Shown: positions 8,141 through 16,221 of the stretch, piece by piece
How positions within the stretch are numbered: position 1 is the first letter of the stretch
Layout of the letters: every line of letters starts with the position of its first letter
Assembly (NCBI RefSeq): GCF_004023665.1
Contig: NZ_SAUF01000002.1
Coordinates: 1,116,001 to 1,180,000, forward strand
Length of the DNA: 64,000 nucleotides
Reading direction: 5' to 3'
From: Afifella aestuarii
GTDB taxonomy: Bacteria; Pseudomonadota; Alphaproteobacteria; Rhizobiales; Afifellaceae
Notes under the pieces: model-generated
The model's database searches: none
Told to the model about the DNA's origin: nothing
Seen by the model: only the letters and a program-made list of their open reading frames with translations
Position numbers and translations under genes: made by a program

Positions 8141-9037
8141 TCATAAGCTCCCGGGTGCATGCGTCTGCAGCGAGCGGCGCAGCGTCTGCACGAATTCGAT
8201 GGCGAGCTTCGAGCGGATGCGGTGCCTCGGCCATAGCGTCCAGACATTGAGATAGACCGGCGGCGTGAGAGGCCGTGCGACGACCGCATCGCCGAAGGCG
8301 AGCGGCGTGAACGGATCGACGATGGTCGTGCCGAGCCCGTTGGCGACGAAGGCGCAGGCGCTGTCGGAATGGCGCGTTTCGATCTGATCGTGACGCCCGA
8401 CGCCGAGATCTGAAAACATCTTTTCGATGGCGAGGCGCTCCGGATCGAAAGCGTCGAGCGAGATGAACGGCTCGTTTCGCAGATCGTAAAGACGGATGCG
8501 CTCCGCAGAAGCGAGACGATGACCGGCCGGCATCACGCAGACCCGTTCAAGGCGATGGAGATGTTCCGTTTCGATCGCGGCATCGTCGGATTGCAGGATC
8601 GAGATGCCGACATCGATTTGCTGCGCCGCCGCGGCGAGAATCACCTGGCGCGACGCGGTTCCCTGCAGCGAGAGTTTCACGCCCCCGCGATCATGCAGAA
8701 AGCTCGACAGAACGCGCGGCAGATAGCGGGAGGCAAGCGCCGGAAACGAGGCGATCGCCAGATGGCCCGCCACCCGATCGCGGATATTCGACGAGGCGCG
8801 CTTGATCTCGTCGATGCCGACAAAGACGCGCTCGGTGGTCTGATGCAGCTGGCGGGCTTCCGGTGTCGGCGTGATGCGCCCGGCGCTGCGGGTGAAGAGG
8901 GGATAGCCGCAGGAGGCTTCCAGGGCCGCGATCGTCTTCGTGACGCCCGGTTGTGAGATGTTGAGCGCCGCCGCAGCGCCGGTCATCGAACCGGCCTCGA
9001 TCACCGCACGGAAGACCTCGATCTGCCGAAAGTTCAT
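8141..9037 (-). CDS. LysR-family transcriptional regulator
   Basis: A 298-residue LysR-type regulator. The N-terminal winged helix (MNFRQIEVFRAVIEAGSMT, AAAALNISQPGVTKTIAALE) occupies residues 1-60, followed by a linker helix and a type 2 periplasmic-binding-like effector domain to the C-terminus. It faces away from the RraA/TctCBA operon, with a perfect ATAAC-N5-GTTAT site in the shared 142-bp promoter region, so it is probably the operon's activator and autoregulated. The TTG at 9049 is an alternative start four codons upstream; the ATG at 9037 begins at the canonical MNFRQIEVF. Confidence 0.93.
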   Translation of the reverse strand: MNFRQIEVFRAVIEAGSMTGAAAALNISQPGVTKTIAALEASCGYPLFTRSAGRITPTPEARQLHQTTERVFVGIDEIKRASSNIRDRVAGHLAIASFPALASRYLPRVLSSFLHDRGGVKLSLQGTASRQVILAAAAQQIDVGISILQSDDAAIETEHLHRLERVCVMPAGHRLASAERIRLYDLRNEPFISLDAFDPERLAIEKMFSDLGVGRHDQIETRHSDSACAFVANGLGTTIVDPFTPLAFGDAVVARPLTPPVYLNVWTLWPRHRIRSKLAIEFVQTLRRSLQTHAPGSL

Positions 9038-9048
9038 GAATGCATCCA

Positions 9049-9063
9049 ATAACTACAGGTTAT
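9049..9063. promoter_or_regulatory. LysR-type operator (ATAAC-N5-GTTAT)
   Basis: A perfect inverted repeat, ATAAC at 9049-9053 and GTTAT at 9059-9063, fits the T-N11-A LysR box. It sits 12 bases upstream of the LysR gene's ATG and about 117 bases before the divergent RraA-like gene, the usual autoregulatory location. Confidence 0.65.
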
Positions 9064-9179
9064 CGGAGCATGGGAAGACGATATTTGCAAGCAGCCCGAA
9101 CACTATTTCAGGATGGAATTACGCTAATAATGAGGAGCAAAGACGCTCCCATGACGATGTGAGAGGCGATAACCGGAAA

Positions 9180-9854
9180 ATGACGGAAAGCAGCTGGACC
9201 GAAGTGGAAATCCTGGAGCGCCTGCGCAATGTCGAGTCGGGCGCGGTCACCGACGCCCTCGTTCGTCTCGGCCTGAGCGGCTGGATGGACGGCGTCCTCC
9301 CGCTCGGCGAGGCGAACCGACTGGTCGGGCGGGCCCGCACCGTCAAATACGCTCCGAAGACCGGCGCGACCAAAGCCAAGACCAACATCTATTCCGCCAT
9401 CCGCAGCACGCCTGAGGGGCGTATTCTCGTGCTCGATACAGGTTGTGCCAACACCTGGATCCTGGGTGAGAACGTGGCTCATGCAGCCTTCTTCCAGGGG
9501 CTCGGCGGCATCGTTTCCGATTCTCTGGCGCGTGACGCGACCCTCATCCGCGAAATGGATTTCCCGGTCTTCACGCGCGGTATCTCGGCCCGCCCCCCGG
9601 CCATCGTTCTCGTCGATGTCGACGTTCCGGTGGAATGCGCCGGCGCGCGCGTCTGCCCCGGTGATTATCTCGTCGCCGATGCCGATGGTGTCGTCGTCAT
9701 TCCGCAGGATTTCATCGACGTTGTTCTGGTCGAGATCGAGGATATCGAACAGCTCGAGCGAGATCAGGAAGCTGCGCTCGCCTCCCAAGCCCCGCTGGAA
9801 GTGATCGAAGATCTCCTCCGGCGCAAAAAGATCCGCAAAAGCGGTCGTCCATGA
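9180..9854 (+). CDS. RraA-like / 4-hydroxy-4-methyl-2-oxoglutarate aldolase family protein
   Basis: A 224-residue protein of the RraA-like superfamily (HMG/CHA aldolases, oxaloacetate decarboxylases, and RNase E inhibitor RraA). The diagnostic signature GGIVSDSLARDATLIREMDFPVF is present, with the substrate-binding R118 and metal-binding D119, preceded by the GCANTWILGENVAHAA loop. Residues 1-20 form the amphipathic helix seen in the family. The ATG at 9180 is preferred because homology begins at once (EVEILERLRNVESGAVTDAL); upstream in-frame sequence overlaps the LysR operator. In this operon, next to a tricarboxylate transporter and an aminotransferase, a catabolic aldolase or decarboxylase acting on a branched oxo-dicarboxylate is more likely than an RNase regulator. 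Confidence 0.85.
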   Translation: MTESSWTEVEILERLRNVESGAVTDALVRLGLSGWMDGVLPLGEANRLVGRARTVKYAPKTGATKAKTNIYSAIRSTPEGRILVLDTGCANTWILGENVAHAAFFQGLGGIVSDSLARDATLIREMDFPVFTRGISARPPAIVLVDVDVPVECAGARVCPGDYLVADADGVVVIPQDFIDVVLVEIEDIEQLERDQEAALASQAPLEVIEDLLRRKKIRKSGRP

Positions 9855-9880
9855 GCATATTCAAGAGGAAAGGAACTCTT

Positions 9881-10837
9881 ATGCACCTCAAGTCCAGTCT
9901 GGCGGCCTTGGCCCTCGCGGCCTCCTCGCTCGCCATTTTCGCCTCTCCGTCCTATGCGGAATATCCGGAGAAGCCGGTCGAGATGATCGTGCCTTACGGC
10001 GCGGGCGGCAGCACCGACGTTCTCGCACGTCTCATCGCCGAGTATGGCGAGAAGTATCTCGGCCAGCCGATGGTGGTCGTGAACCGGCCGGGCGCCGGCG
10101 GCCAGATCGGCTTTGCCGCAATCGCCAGCGCCAAGCCCGACGGCTACACGATCGGCTGGATCAATTCCGGCATTCTGACGAGCCCGATCGTGCGTCCTGA
10201 TGTGACCTTCAACATCGACACCTTCGATTACGTCGCCAATATCGTGACCGATCCGGGTGTGCTCGCGGTGGCCGGCACCTCAGATTACGCCTCCCTCGAG
10301 GATTTCCTTGCGGCGGCGAAGGAAAAGACGCTCACCGTCAGCCACGAAGGCGTTGGTGGCGGCGATCATCTGGCGGTTCTGCAGCTGGAAAGTGAAGCCG
10401 ACGTCGAATTCAATCTGGTTGCCTTCAACGGCGATGCCGAAGCCAAAGCCGCGCTTATGGGCGGCCATATCGATGCCATCGAAGGCAACGTCTCCGAGCA
10501 GGTGGAACTCGTCGAGGACGGTCAGCTGAAGCCGCTCGTCGTGTGGGATTCCAAGCGCAATGCGGATCTGCCGGATACCCCGACCGGCAAGGAACTCGGC
10601 TACAACATCGTCGCCTCTTCTTCACGCGGCCTCGGCGCACCGAAGGGCATGGACGAGGATGCGCTCACCAAGCTGCGGGATGCGATGGTCAAGGTGACCG
10701 AAGATCCTGATTTTCAGGCTGACCTGAAGAAGCTCAACATGCCTCTCGACGTCCTGGTGGGTGACGATTATCGCGCCTTCATGCAGGAGCAGGACGAGGG
10801 CTATAAGAAGCTCTGGGCCGAAAGCCCGTGGCAGTAA
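9881..10837 (+). CDS. tripartite tricarboxylate transporter substrate-binding protein (TctC family)
   Basis: A 318-residue periplasmic binding protein. An N-terminal signal peptide (MHLKSSLAALALAASSLAIFASPSYA, probable cleavage after residue 26) is followed by the Bug/TctC fold: YPEKPVEMIVPYGAGGSTD, RPGAGGQIG and KPDGYTIGW. The ATG at 9881 has a strong GAGGAAAGGA site; an overlapping ATG at 9851 would bury the signal peptide. It forms one transport system with the following TctB and TctA proteins and captures a carboxylate in the periplasm. The ligand cannot be read from sequence. Confidence 0.92.
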   Translation: MHLKSSLAALALAASSLAIFASPSYAEYPEKPVEMIVPYGAGGSTDVLARLIAEYGEKYLGQPMVVVNRPGAGGQIGFAAIASAKPDGYTIGWINSGILTSPIVRPDVTFNIDTFDYVANIVTDPGVLAVAGTSDYASLEDFLAAAKEKTLTVSHEGVGGGDHLAVLQLESEADVEFNLVAFNGDAEAKAALMGGHIDAIEGNVSEQVELVEDGQLKPLVVWDSKRNADLPDTPTGKELGYNIVASSSRGLGAPKGMDEDALTKLRDAMVKVTEDPDFQADLKKLNMPLDVLVGDDYRAFMQEQDEGYKKLWAESPWQ

Positions 10838-10859
10838 GCTCCTGGCGATTTCAGGCGCA

Positions 10860-11321
10860 ATGAAACGCGATACATGGATAGCGATCGCCGTCATGGCGAT
10901 CGCAGCCTTCGCCGCCTGGGACGTCTACGGCCTCAAGCGGGGCGCGGCGCTCTTCCCTCTGTTGATGAGCGCTGCGCTCTTTCTGGGCGGTGCCGTTCTC
11001 TTCGTCTCGAGCCTGCGTCCGCGCAAGGTGACGGGCGAGGTTACCGAGGAAGGCTCTGAACCCGACGAAGCGCCGAAACGCGTCTGGTTGCCGCTCGTGG
11101 AAGTCGTGGTCCTGACGGGAGTGTTCGCCGTCGCGATGCCGTGGATCGGCTTCTATCCGGCGACCTTTCTCTATCTCGCCGTCTTCTTCGCGCTTCGCTC
11201 GGAGTTGAGCCGACCGGCGGGACTTGCCGTGGCCGTTGCCATGACCGGGCTGATCTTCGTCATTTTCTCGCTGCTTCTCGCGGTTCCGACGCCGGTTGGT
11301 CCGCTCGCCGCTTATCTTTAA
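10860..11321 (+). CDS. tripartite tricarboxylate transporter small membrane subunit (TctB family)
   Basis: A 153-residue inner-membrane protein with four predicted hydrophobic segments (about residues 5-18, 28-45, 72-95 and 118-140), the TctB topology. It starts 22 bases after the TctC stop and ends 26 bases before TctA. TctB supports the large TctA permease in sodium-coupled carboxylate uptake. An acidic cytoplasmic loop (TEEGSEPDEAPKR) joins helices 2 and 3. I chose the ATG at 10860 since it opens directly into a short basic N-terminus followed by helix 1. Confidence 0.88.
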   Translation: MKRDTWIAIAVMAIAAFAAWDVYGLKRGAALFPLLMSAALFLGGAVLFVSSLRPRKVTGEVTEEGSEPDEAPKRVWLPLVEVVVLTGVFAVAMPWIGFYPATFLYLAVFFALRSELSRPAGLAVAVAMTGLIFVIFSLLLAVPTPVGPLAAYL

Positions 11322-11347
11322 TCCCTGATCCTGACGGAACTGAGCGT

Positions 11348-12844
11348 ATGGAAGCGATCCTCGCGGCAGCCGCCAATATTTTCGACCCGTCGACCCTGCT
11401 GGTCCTGGCGATCGGCACCGTGGTCGGGCTGTTCGTAGGCGCGTTGCCGGGCCTGTCTTCCACGATGGGCGTCGCGCTCTGCATTCCCATCACCTTCGGC
11501 ATGGACCCGGCGAACGCGCTCGTGCTCCTTGGAGCGATCTATACGAGCTCGGTCTTTGGCGGTTCGATTACCGCCATTTTGTTGCGCACGCCCGGCACCG
11601 ACGCCTCCATTGCCACGACCTTCGACGGTTATCCGATGGCCCAGCGCGGGGAGGGGGCACAGGCGATCGGTATGGCGCTGGTTGCCTCCCTCGTCGGCGG
11701 CGTGTTCTCCGTCTGCGTCCTTCTTTTCGTGGCGCCGCCACTGTCGCGTCTGGCGCTCCTCTTCGGGCCGCAGGAATACGTCTATCTGACGATCTTCGGG
11801 ATGATCTCGATCCTCGGCGTCTCGGGTGGCAATCCCACGAAAGCCTTCATCAGCGCCGCTTTGGGGCTGTTGCTGGCGACGGTCGGCTTCGATCTTTTCA
11901 CCGGATATCCGCGGCTCACCTTCGGCCAGGACGAACTCTTCGAAGGCGTGCCGCTGCTTCCGGCCCTCATTGGCATCTTCTCCGTCTCGCAGGCGATCTC
12001 GCTATGCACGGGCGAGGCCGATATCGGCGCCGGCAATATGATCAAGACGAAGGGCCGGACTTTGCCCGCCTGGTCGGTCATCCGGCGCTGCGGACGCACG
12101 CTCTTCAAATCCTCCCTCATCGGCTCCGCGATCGGCATTCTCCCGGGAGCCGGCACCAGCGTCGCCGCCTTCATCAGCTACGACGAGGCGCGCCGGCGCT
12201 CCAAGACGCCGGAAGCCTTCGGCAAGGGTGAAATCGAGGGCGTCGCGGCACCCGAGGCAGCCAACAACGCCGTGACTGGCGGCTCGCTCGTGCCGGCGCT
12301 GACCCTCGGCATTCCGGGCAACGCCGTCACCGCGGTCTTCATCGGCGGGCTGACCATCCATGGTCTCGTGCCGGGGCCGCGGCTTTTCACCGATCACGCA
12401 GAGATCGTCTACACGCTGATCTTGTCGCTCTTCCTGGCGAACCTCGCCTTCGCGGCCTTGGGCTTGTTCGCGGCGCCCTGGGTGGCACGCGTCGTCAAGG
12501 TGCCGAGCGCCGTGCTCGGACCGACGATCATCGTCTTCAGCGTCATCGGCTCCTATGCGCTGCGCAACAGTCTCTTCGATGTCTGGCTGGTGCTCGGCTT
12601 CGGCGTCCTCGGCTATTTCATGGAGCGCTGGCGTATTCCTGGCGCGCCGCTCGTCATCGCGCTCGTGCTCGGTCCGATCCTGGAGACCAACCTTCGTCGT
12701 TCGCTGCAGATCTCCGGCGGCGACTGGATGATCTTTTTCACGAGCCCACTCTCCTACGCGATCATGGCGCTGATCGTCTTGACGCTCGCCTATCCGATTT
12801 TCGCACGCCGACAGCAGAGAAAGCGCGAGCAAGACGCAAGCTAG
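11348..12844 (+). CDS. tripartite tricarboxylate transporter large permease (TctA family)
   Basis: A 498-residue polytopic permease of the TctA family. Landmarks are GLFVGALPGLSSTMGVAL near residue 24, YTSSVFGGSITAILLRTPGT near 60, a central GILPGAGTSVAAFISY and TLGIPGNAVTAVFIGGL near 310; the two GxLPGxG-type repeats are characteristic of the family and probably line the substrate path. About 11-12 membrane segments are visible. It is the main translocation subunit for the TctC/TctB partners just upstream. Confidence 0.93.
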   Translation: MEAILAAAANIFDPSTLLVLAIGTVVGLFVGALPGLSSTMGVALCIPITFGMDPANALVLLGAIYTSSVFGGSITAILLRTPGTDASIATTFDGYPMAQRGEGAQAIGMALVASLVGGVFSVCVLLFVAPPLSRLALLFGPQEYVYLTIFGMISILGVSGGNPTKAFISAALGLLLATVGFDLFTGYPRLTFGQDELFEGVPLLPALIGIFSVSQAISLCTGEADIGAGNMIKTKGRTLPAWSVIRRCGRTLFKSSLIGSAIGILPGAGTSVAAFISYDEARRRSKTPEAFGKGEIEGVAAPEAANNAVTGGSLVPALTLGIPGNAVTAVFIGGLTIHGLVPGPRLFTDHAEIVYTLILSLFLANLAFAALGLFAAPWVARVVKVPSAVLGPTIIVFSVIGSYALRNSLFDVWLVLGFGVLGYFMERWRIPGAPLVIALVLGPILETNLRRSLQISGGDWMIFFTSPLSYAIMALIVLTLAYPIFARRQQRKREQDAS

Positions 12845-12889
12845 CGCTCTCCCCGTCGCCTTTCTTTTCCAAGCATCCAGAGAGAATCC

Positions 12890-14092
12890 ATGAACAAGAT
12901 TTCTTCTCGTATGGCAGCCGTTCTGCCTTCGGCGAGCAGCGCCGCCTCCGCCCGTGCGCGTGAGCTTAAGGCGGCTGGCCGCGACATCATCAATCTTTCG
13001 GTGGGCGAGCCGGATTTCGATACGCCCGAGCATATCGTCCGCGCGGCGAGCGCGGCGATGGCCTCCGGCAAAACGCGTTACACGAATGTCGATGGCACGC
13101 CTGAGCTGAAGGCCGCCGTCATCCGCAAGTTCAAGGACGAGAACGGGCTCGATTTCGCGGCCAATCAGATCGTTGTCGGGACCGGCGCCAAGCAGGTGAT
13201 CTTCAACGTGCTTCTGGCGACGCTCGATGCCGGCGACGAGGTCATCATCCCGGCGCCGCATTGGGTCTCCTATCCCGACATGGTCCGGATCGCAGAAGGC
13301 ACGCCCGTCGTCGTCGAATGTCGGGCGGAAGACGGCTTCAAGCTGTCCGCCGAAACGCTAAAAGCCGCGATCACCGAAAAGACCCGCTGGCTCGTTCTCA
13401 ACTCGCCCTGCAACCCGACCGGCGCGGTCTATGGCGAGGCCGATCTGCGAGCGCTCGCCGATGTGCTTCTGGACCATCCCCAGGTCGGCGTTTTGAGCGA
13501 CGACATTTACGAGCACATCGTTTTTGGCGAGACGTCGTTCCGTTCGATTGCGGCCGTGGAGCCGCGGCTTTTGGAGCGCACGGTTGCCGTCAACGGCGTC
13601 TCCAAGGCCTATTGCATGACCGGCTGGCGGCTCGGCTATGGCGGGGGCCCGGCCGAGGTGATGCGCGAAGTGCGCAAGCTGCAGTCGCAAAGCACCTCCT
13701 GCGCCTCTTCGATCAGCCAGGCTGGAGCGCTCGCGGCGCTCGAAGGCCCGCAAGATCATCTCGAGAGCCACCGCACCGTCTATCGCCGGCGCCGCGACCT
13801 CGTTCTGCCGAAACTGGTCGAAGCCGGCCTCACCTGCGAGGCGCCCGACGGTGCGTTTTATATTCTCGCCGGGTGCCAGAAATTCCTCGGCATGACCTCT
13901 GCGGCTGGCACAAAAATCGAGACCGATGCCGACTTCACTCGCGTCATCCTGGAAGAGGGTGAGGTAGCGATGGTTCCGGGCTCGGCCTTTGGGGCGCCTG
14001 GTTATGTGCGGCTGAGCTTTGCCGTTGATGACGACAGGCTGATGGAAGCAGCGAGCCGTATTGCCCGCACCTGCGCAGCGCTTCGCTCCTGA
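12890..14092 (+). CDS. class I aspartate/aromatic-type aminotransferase
   Basis: A 400-residue fold-type I PLP aminotransferase of the AspB (class Ib) type. Signatures are NLSVGEPDFDTP at 35-46, NSPCNPTGAVY at 171-181, SDDIYEHI at 203-210 and the PLP lysine K239 in VNGVSKAYCMTGWRLGY. It lies 45 bases behind TctA with a GAGAG ribosome site and is probably the last gene of the aldolase/Tct operon. A plausible role is interconversion of an imported amino- or oxo-dicarboxylate with the RraA-like enzyme's substrate; this is inference. It is a paralogue of, but clearly different from, the aminotransferase at 3.9-5.0 kb. Confidence 0.9.
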   Translation: MNKISSRMAAVLPSASSAASARARELKAAGRDIINLSVGEPDFDTPEHIVRAASAAMASGKTRYTNVDGTPELKAAVIRKFKDENGLDFAANQIVVGTGAKQVIFNVLLATLDAGDEVIIPAPHWVSYPDMVRIAEGTPVVVECRAEDGFKLSAETLKAAITEKTRWLVLNSPCNPTGAVYGEADLRALADVLLDHPQVGVLSDDIYEHIVFGETSFRSIAAVEPRLLERTVAVNGVSKAYCMTGWRLGYGGGPAEVMREVRKLQSQSTSCASSISQAGALAALEGPQDHLESHRTVYRRRRDLVLPKLVEAGLTCEAPDGAFYILAGCQKFLGMTSAAGTKIETDADFTRVILEEGEVAMVPGSAFGAPGYVRLSFAVDDDRLMEAASRIARTCAALRS

Positions 14093-14495
14093 AGCAAGGT
14101 CCTGAGAAGATGTCGGAGGGGCCTCTTTTCATCCTCTCCGGTGTTCTCGAAGAGGTTGGCGCGGGTTGGTTCGTCGAGACGAGCGGTGTTGCCCCCACAG
14201 ACGCCCTGTCCCGACATGGCCCGCGCCGACGCCGGCCTTCTCGTCGAGAGGCTGGCTGCCCGCTTTCGTTTCCTCCACGCCCCATTGTTGCTGACGAACT
14301 GCCCAAACCGGAACGTCTCAGAGACGAACTCTCCCGGTTGGAAGGGCGACGCTAAGACCGACTGAATACGATGAGCGGCCGTGTTATCCCTCAGGGGACA
14401 AACACATGTGGCAAGCGCCGCCTGGTCCGTACCTTTGCAACCGCATCCGCAGCAAGACGGATCGGCTCCCGCTTTCGCTCAACGATGGAGGCGTC
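14093..14495. other. intergenic stretch without a convincing gene
   Basis: About 400 bases between the aminotransferase and a secreted protein. Short ORFs here are Arg/Ser/Pro-rich shadows. The one visible structure is a nested inverted repeat at 14306-14339: CGTCTC at 14314-14319 pairs with GAGACG at 14321-14326, enclosed by AACCGG and CCGGTT. It may help end the upstream operon, though no T-run follows. Confidence 0.5.
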
Positions 14496-15092
14496 ATGCC
14501 TGCGCAAAATCTTCGATTGAACCCGCTTCGCCGGCGCTGCGCCTATCTGGCTTGCGCCATGCTGGCAATTGCGGGCCTCAGCGGCACTGCGCGGGCCCAG
14601 TCGGCGGAGGCGACGGTGGAGTTCCTGCTGGCCGGGGTGCGGCCGGGCGGCGAGACGAAGCGTGTCGTCGATGAGGATGAGGCCGTGCGTACCGTCACGC
14701 CGACGGCCAAGGAAGGCGTTTGGCGCTTCGAATACTCACGCTCTTTTGGCGCCGACAAGACCTATACGATGTCGCTTGATTACGAGCTCAAGCAGGTCAC
14801 GGCCTGCCGCTACGACCTCAAGATCCGTGGCAACGACACCGTCGTGACGATGAAGTATGATTTTTCCGGCGCGCACGATCTTGAGGTGCGCCATGATGAG
14901 AACCCGACGCCGCCGGGTATGATTTCAATCGATGTCGTGGGCGCGGATGTTGAGCGCTGCGAGCCGCAGAAGGGGCATGCTTGCGAGCATTTTGACGGCA
15001 ACCGCTTCGGTTATGTCGCGGCAAGCGAAGACGAGATCCGGCAGGCTTTCGCGCATTTCCAGGAGAATTACTGCCCGAAAAGCCCGTTCTAG
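14496..15092 (+). CDS. secreted hypothetical protein
   Basis: A 198-residue protein. The first 32 residues carry basic residues and a hydrophobic core ending ...GTARAQS, a probable signal peptide cleaved after ARA. The mature part is rich in charged beta-like segments, contains YSRSFGADKTYTMSLDYEL, and has paired cysteines (TACRYDLK, RCEPQKGHACEH, NYCPKSPF) that could form periplasmic disulphides. No domain is recognised. The ATG at 14496 is preceded by GATGGAGG; the longer in-frame ORF lacks a site. It is followed by a GC hairpin and five Ts, suggesting a single-gene transcript. Confidence 0.75.
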   Translation: MPAQNLRLNPLRRRCAYLACAMLAIAGLSGTARAQSAEATVEFLLAGVRPGGETKRVVDEDEAVRTVTPTAKEGVWRFEYSRSFGADKTYTMSLDYELKQVTACRYDLKIRGNDTVVTMKYDFSGAHDLEVRHDENPTPPGMISIDVVGADVERCEPQKGHACEHFDGNRFGYVAASEDEIRQAFAHFQENYCPKSPF

Positions 15093-15095
15093 GAA

Positions 15096-15138
15096 CCGCC
15101 CGCGCCTCCTACTGCAACAGCAGCGCGAGCGGGTTTTT
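15096..15138 (+). terminator. probable rho-independent terminator after the secreted protein gene
   Basis: A GC-rich arm CCGCCCGCGC (15096-15105) can pair imperfectly with GCGCGAGCGGG (15123-15133), followed directly by TTTTT at 15134-15138. It lies 4 bases after the upstream stop and 25 bases before the end of the convergent threonine aldolase gene. Confidence 0.5.
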
Positions 15139-15162
15139 GAACGAGCTGCCTCCGCACGCGGT

Positions 15163-16221
15163 TCAGGCAGCCATGCCTTGAACGATCTCGACGAAAGCCT
15201 CTGCGGCCCGCTTCACGCCGTCGCGTGTCACGTCGAGATGCGTGACGACACGCATGCGGTGCGGGCCTTCGACGCCGATGCGCATGCCTTTCTCCTGCAG
15301 TTTTGCGCCGATCGTGCCGGCGTCGAGCCGCTCACCGAGCTCCAGAAACAGGATATTGGTGACGACGTTTTCCGGTGAGAGGGTCACGCCGTCGAGGCCG
15401 CGCACGGTGTCGGCGAAGAGCCTTGCATTGGCATGGTCTTCGGCGAGGCGATCGACATTGTGGTCGAGGGCGTAGAGCCCGGCCGCGGCGAGGATTCCGG
15501 ACTGGCGCATGGCACCGCCGAGCCGGTGCTTCCAATGCCAGGCTTCCGCGATGAAGTCCTTTGATCCGGCGAGGACGCCGCCCACCGGACAACCGAGGCC
15601 TTTGGACAGATCGATCCAGGCGCTGTCGAAGCCGGCGGTGAAAGCCTTCGCAGGCGTGTTGGCGGCGACGACGGCGTTGAAGAGGCGCGCGCCGTCCATA
15701 TGGACGGCAAGCGAATGCTCGCGGGCGAGCGCGACGATGGCGGCAAGCTCGTCGACGGGCCAGACCGCACCGCCGCCCCGGTTTGTCGTCTGCTCGACTG
15801 CCACCACCCGGCTGCGCGGACGGCGCATCCGCGGCGCGCGAATATGCGCCGCCACGGCGGCCGCATCGAAGATGCCGTTCGGCGTGGCGATGGTGTGGAA
15901 TTGCGCGCCAGCAAGCGCAGAAGCGCCGGCCCCTTCCGAGCCGAAGACATGGGCGCTTTCAGCCGCGATGATCTCGTCACCCGGCCGGCAGTGGACGAGG
16001 AAGGCGATCTGGTTGCACATCGTTCCAGACGGCAGAAAGAGCGCGTCTTCCATGCCGAGAAGGTCGGCGATCCGTTCGCAAAGCTGAAGGACCGTCGGGT
16101 CCTCGCCGCGCTGCTCGTCTCCCGTTTCAGCCGCCATCATCCGGGCAAGCATGTCGCGGCTCGGGCGGGTGGATGTGTCGGAGACGAGGTCGATGGCGAT
16201 CGAGGATGTCGCAGAAGTCAT
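15163..16221 (-). CDS. ltaE: low-specificity L-threonine aldolase family enzyme
   Basis: A 352-residue fold-type I PLP enzyme that cleaves beta-hydroxy amino acids such as threonine or allo-threonine to glycine and an aldehyde. Signatures are DLVSDTSTRPSRDML at residues 11-25, FLPSGTMCNQ at 62-71, AESAHV, EQTTNRGGG, HMDGARLFNA at 174-183 and the PLP lysine K207 in DLSKGLGCPVGG. It is the last gene of the operon led by the GntR regulator and aapJQMP, and overlaps the preceding class V enzyme by ATGA. Its place after an amino-acid importer suggests breakdown of an imported hydroxy amino acid. Confidence 0.92.
   Translation of the reverse strand: MTSATSSIAIDLVSDTSTRPSRDMLARMMAAETGDEQRGEDPTVLQLCERIADLLGMEDALFLPSGTMCNQIAFLVHCRPGDEIIAAESAHVFGSEGAGASALAGAQFHTIATPNGIFDAAAVAAHIRAPRMRRPRSRVVAVEQTTNRGGGAVWPVDELAAIVALAREHSLAVHMDGARLFNAVVAANTPAKAFTAGFDSAWIDLSKGLGCPVGGVLAGSKDFIAEAWHWKHRLGGAMRQSGILAAAGLYALDHNVDRLAEDHANARLFADTVRGLDGVTLSPENVVTNILFLELGERLDAGTIGAKLQEKGMRIGVEGPHRMRVVTHLDVTRDGVKRAAEAFVEIVQGMAA

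Noticed and set aside
12002-13261. 419-codon minus-strand ORF opposite TctA
   Set aside because: Antisense of a clear TctA/aminotransferase region; composition Arg/Asp/Gly-rich.
14110-14355. Short ORFs between the aminotransferase and the secreted protein
   Set aside because: Arg/Ser/Pro-rich, no ribosome site or homology.
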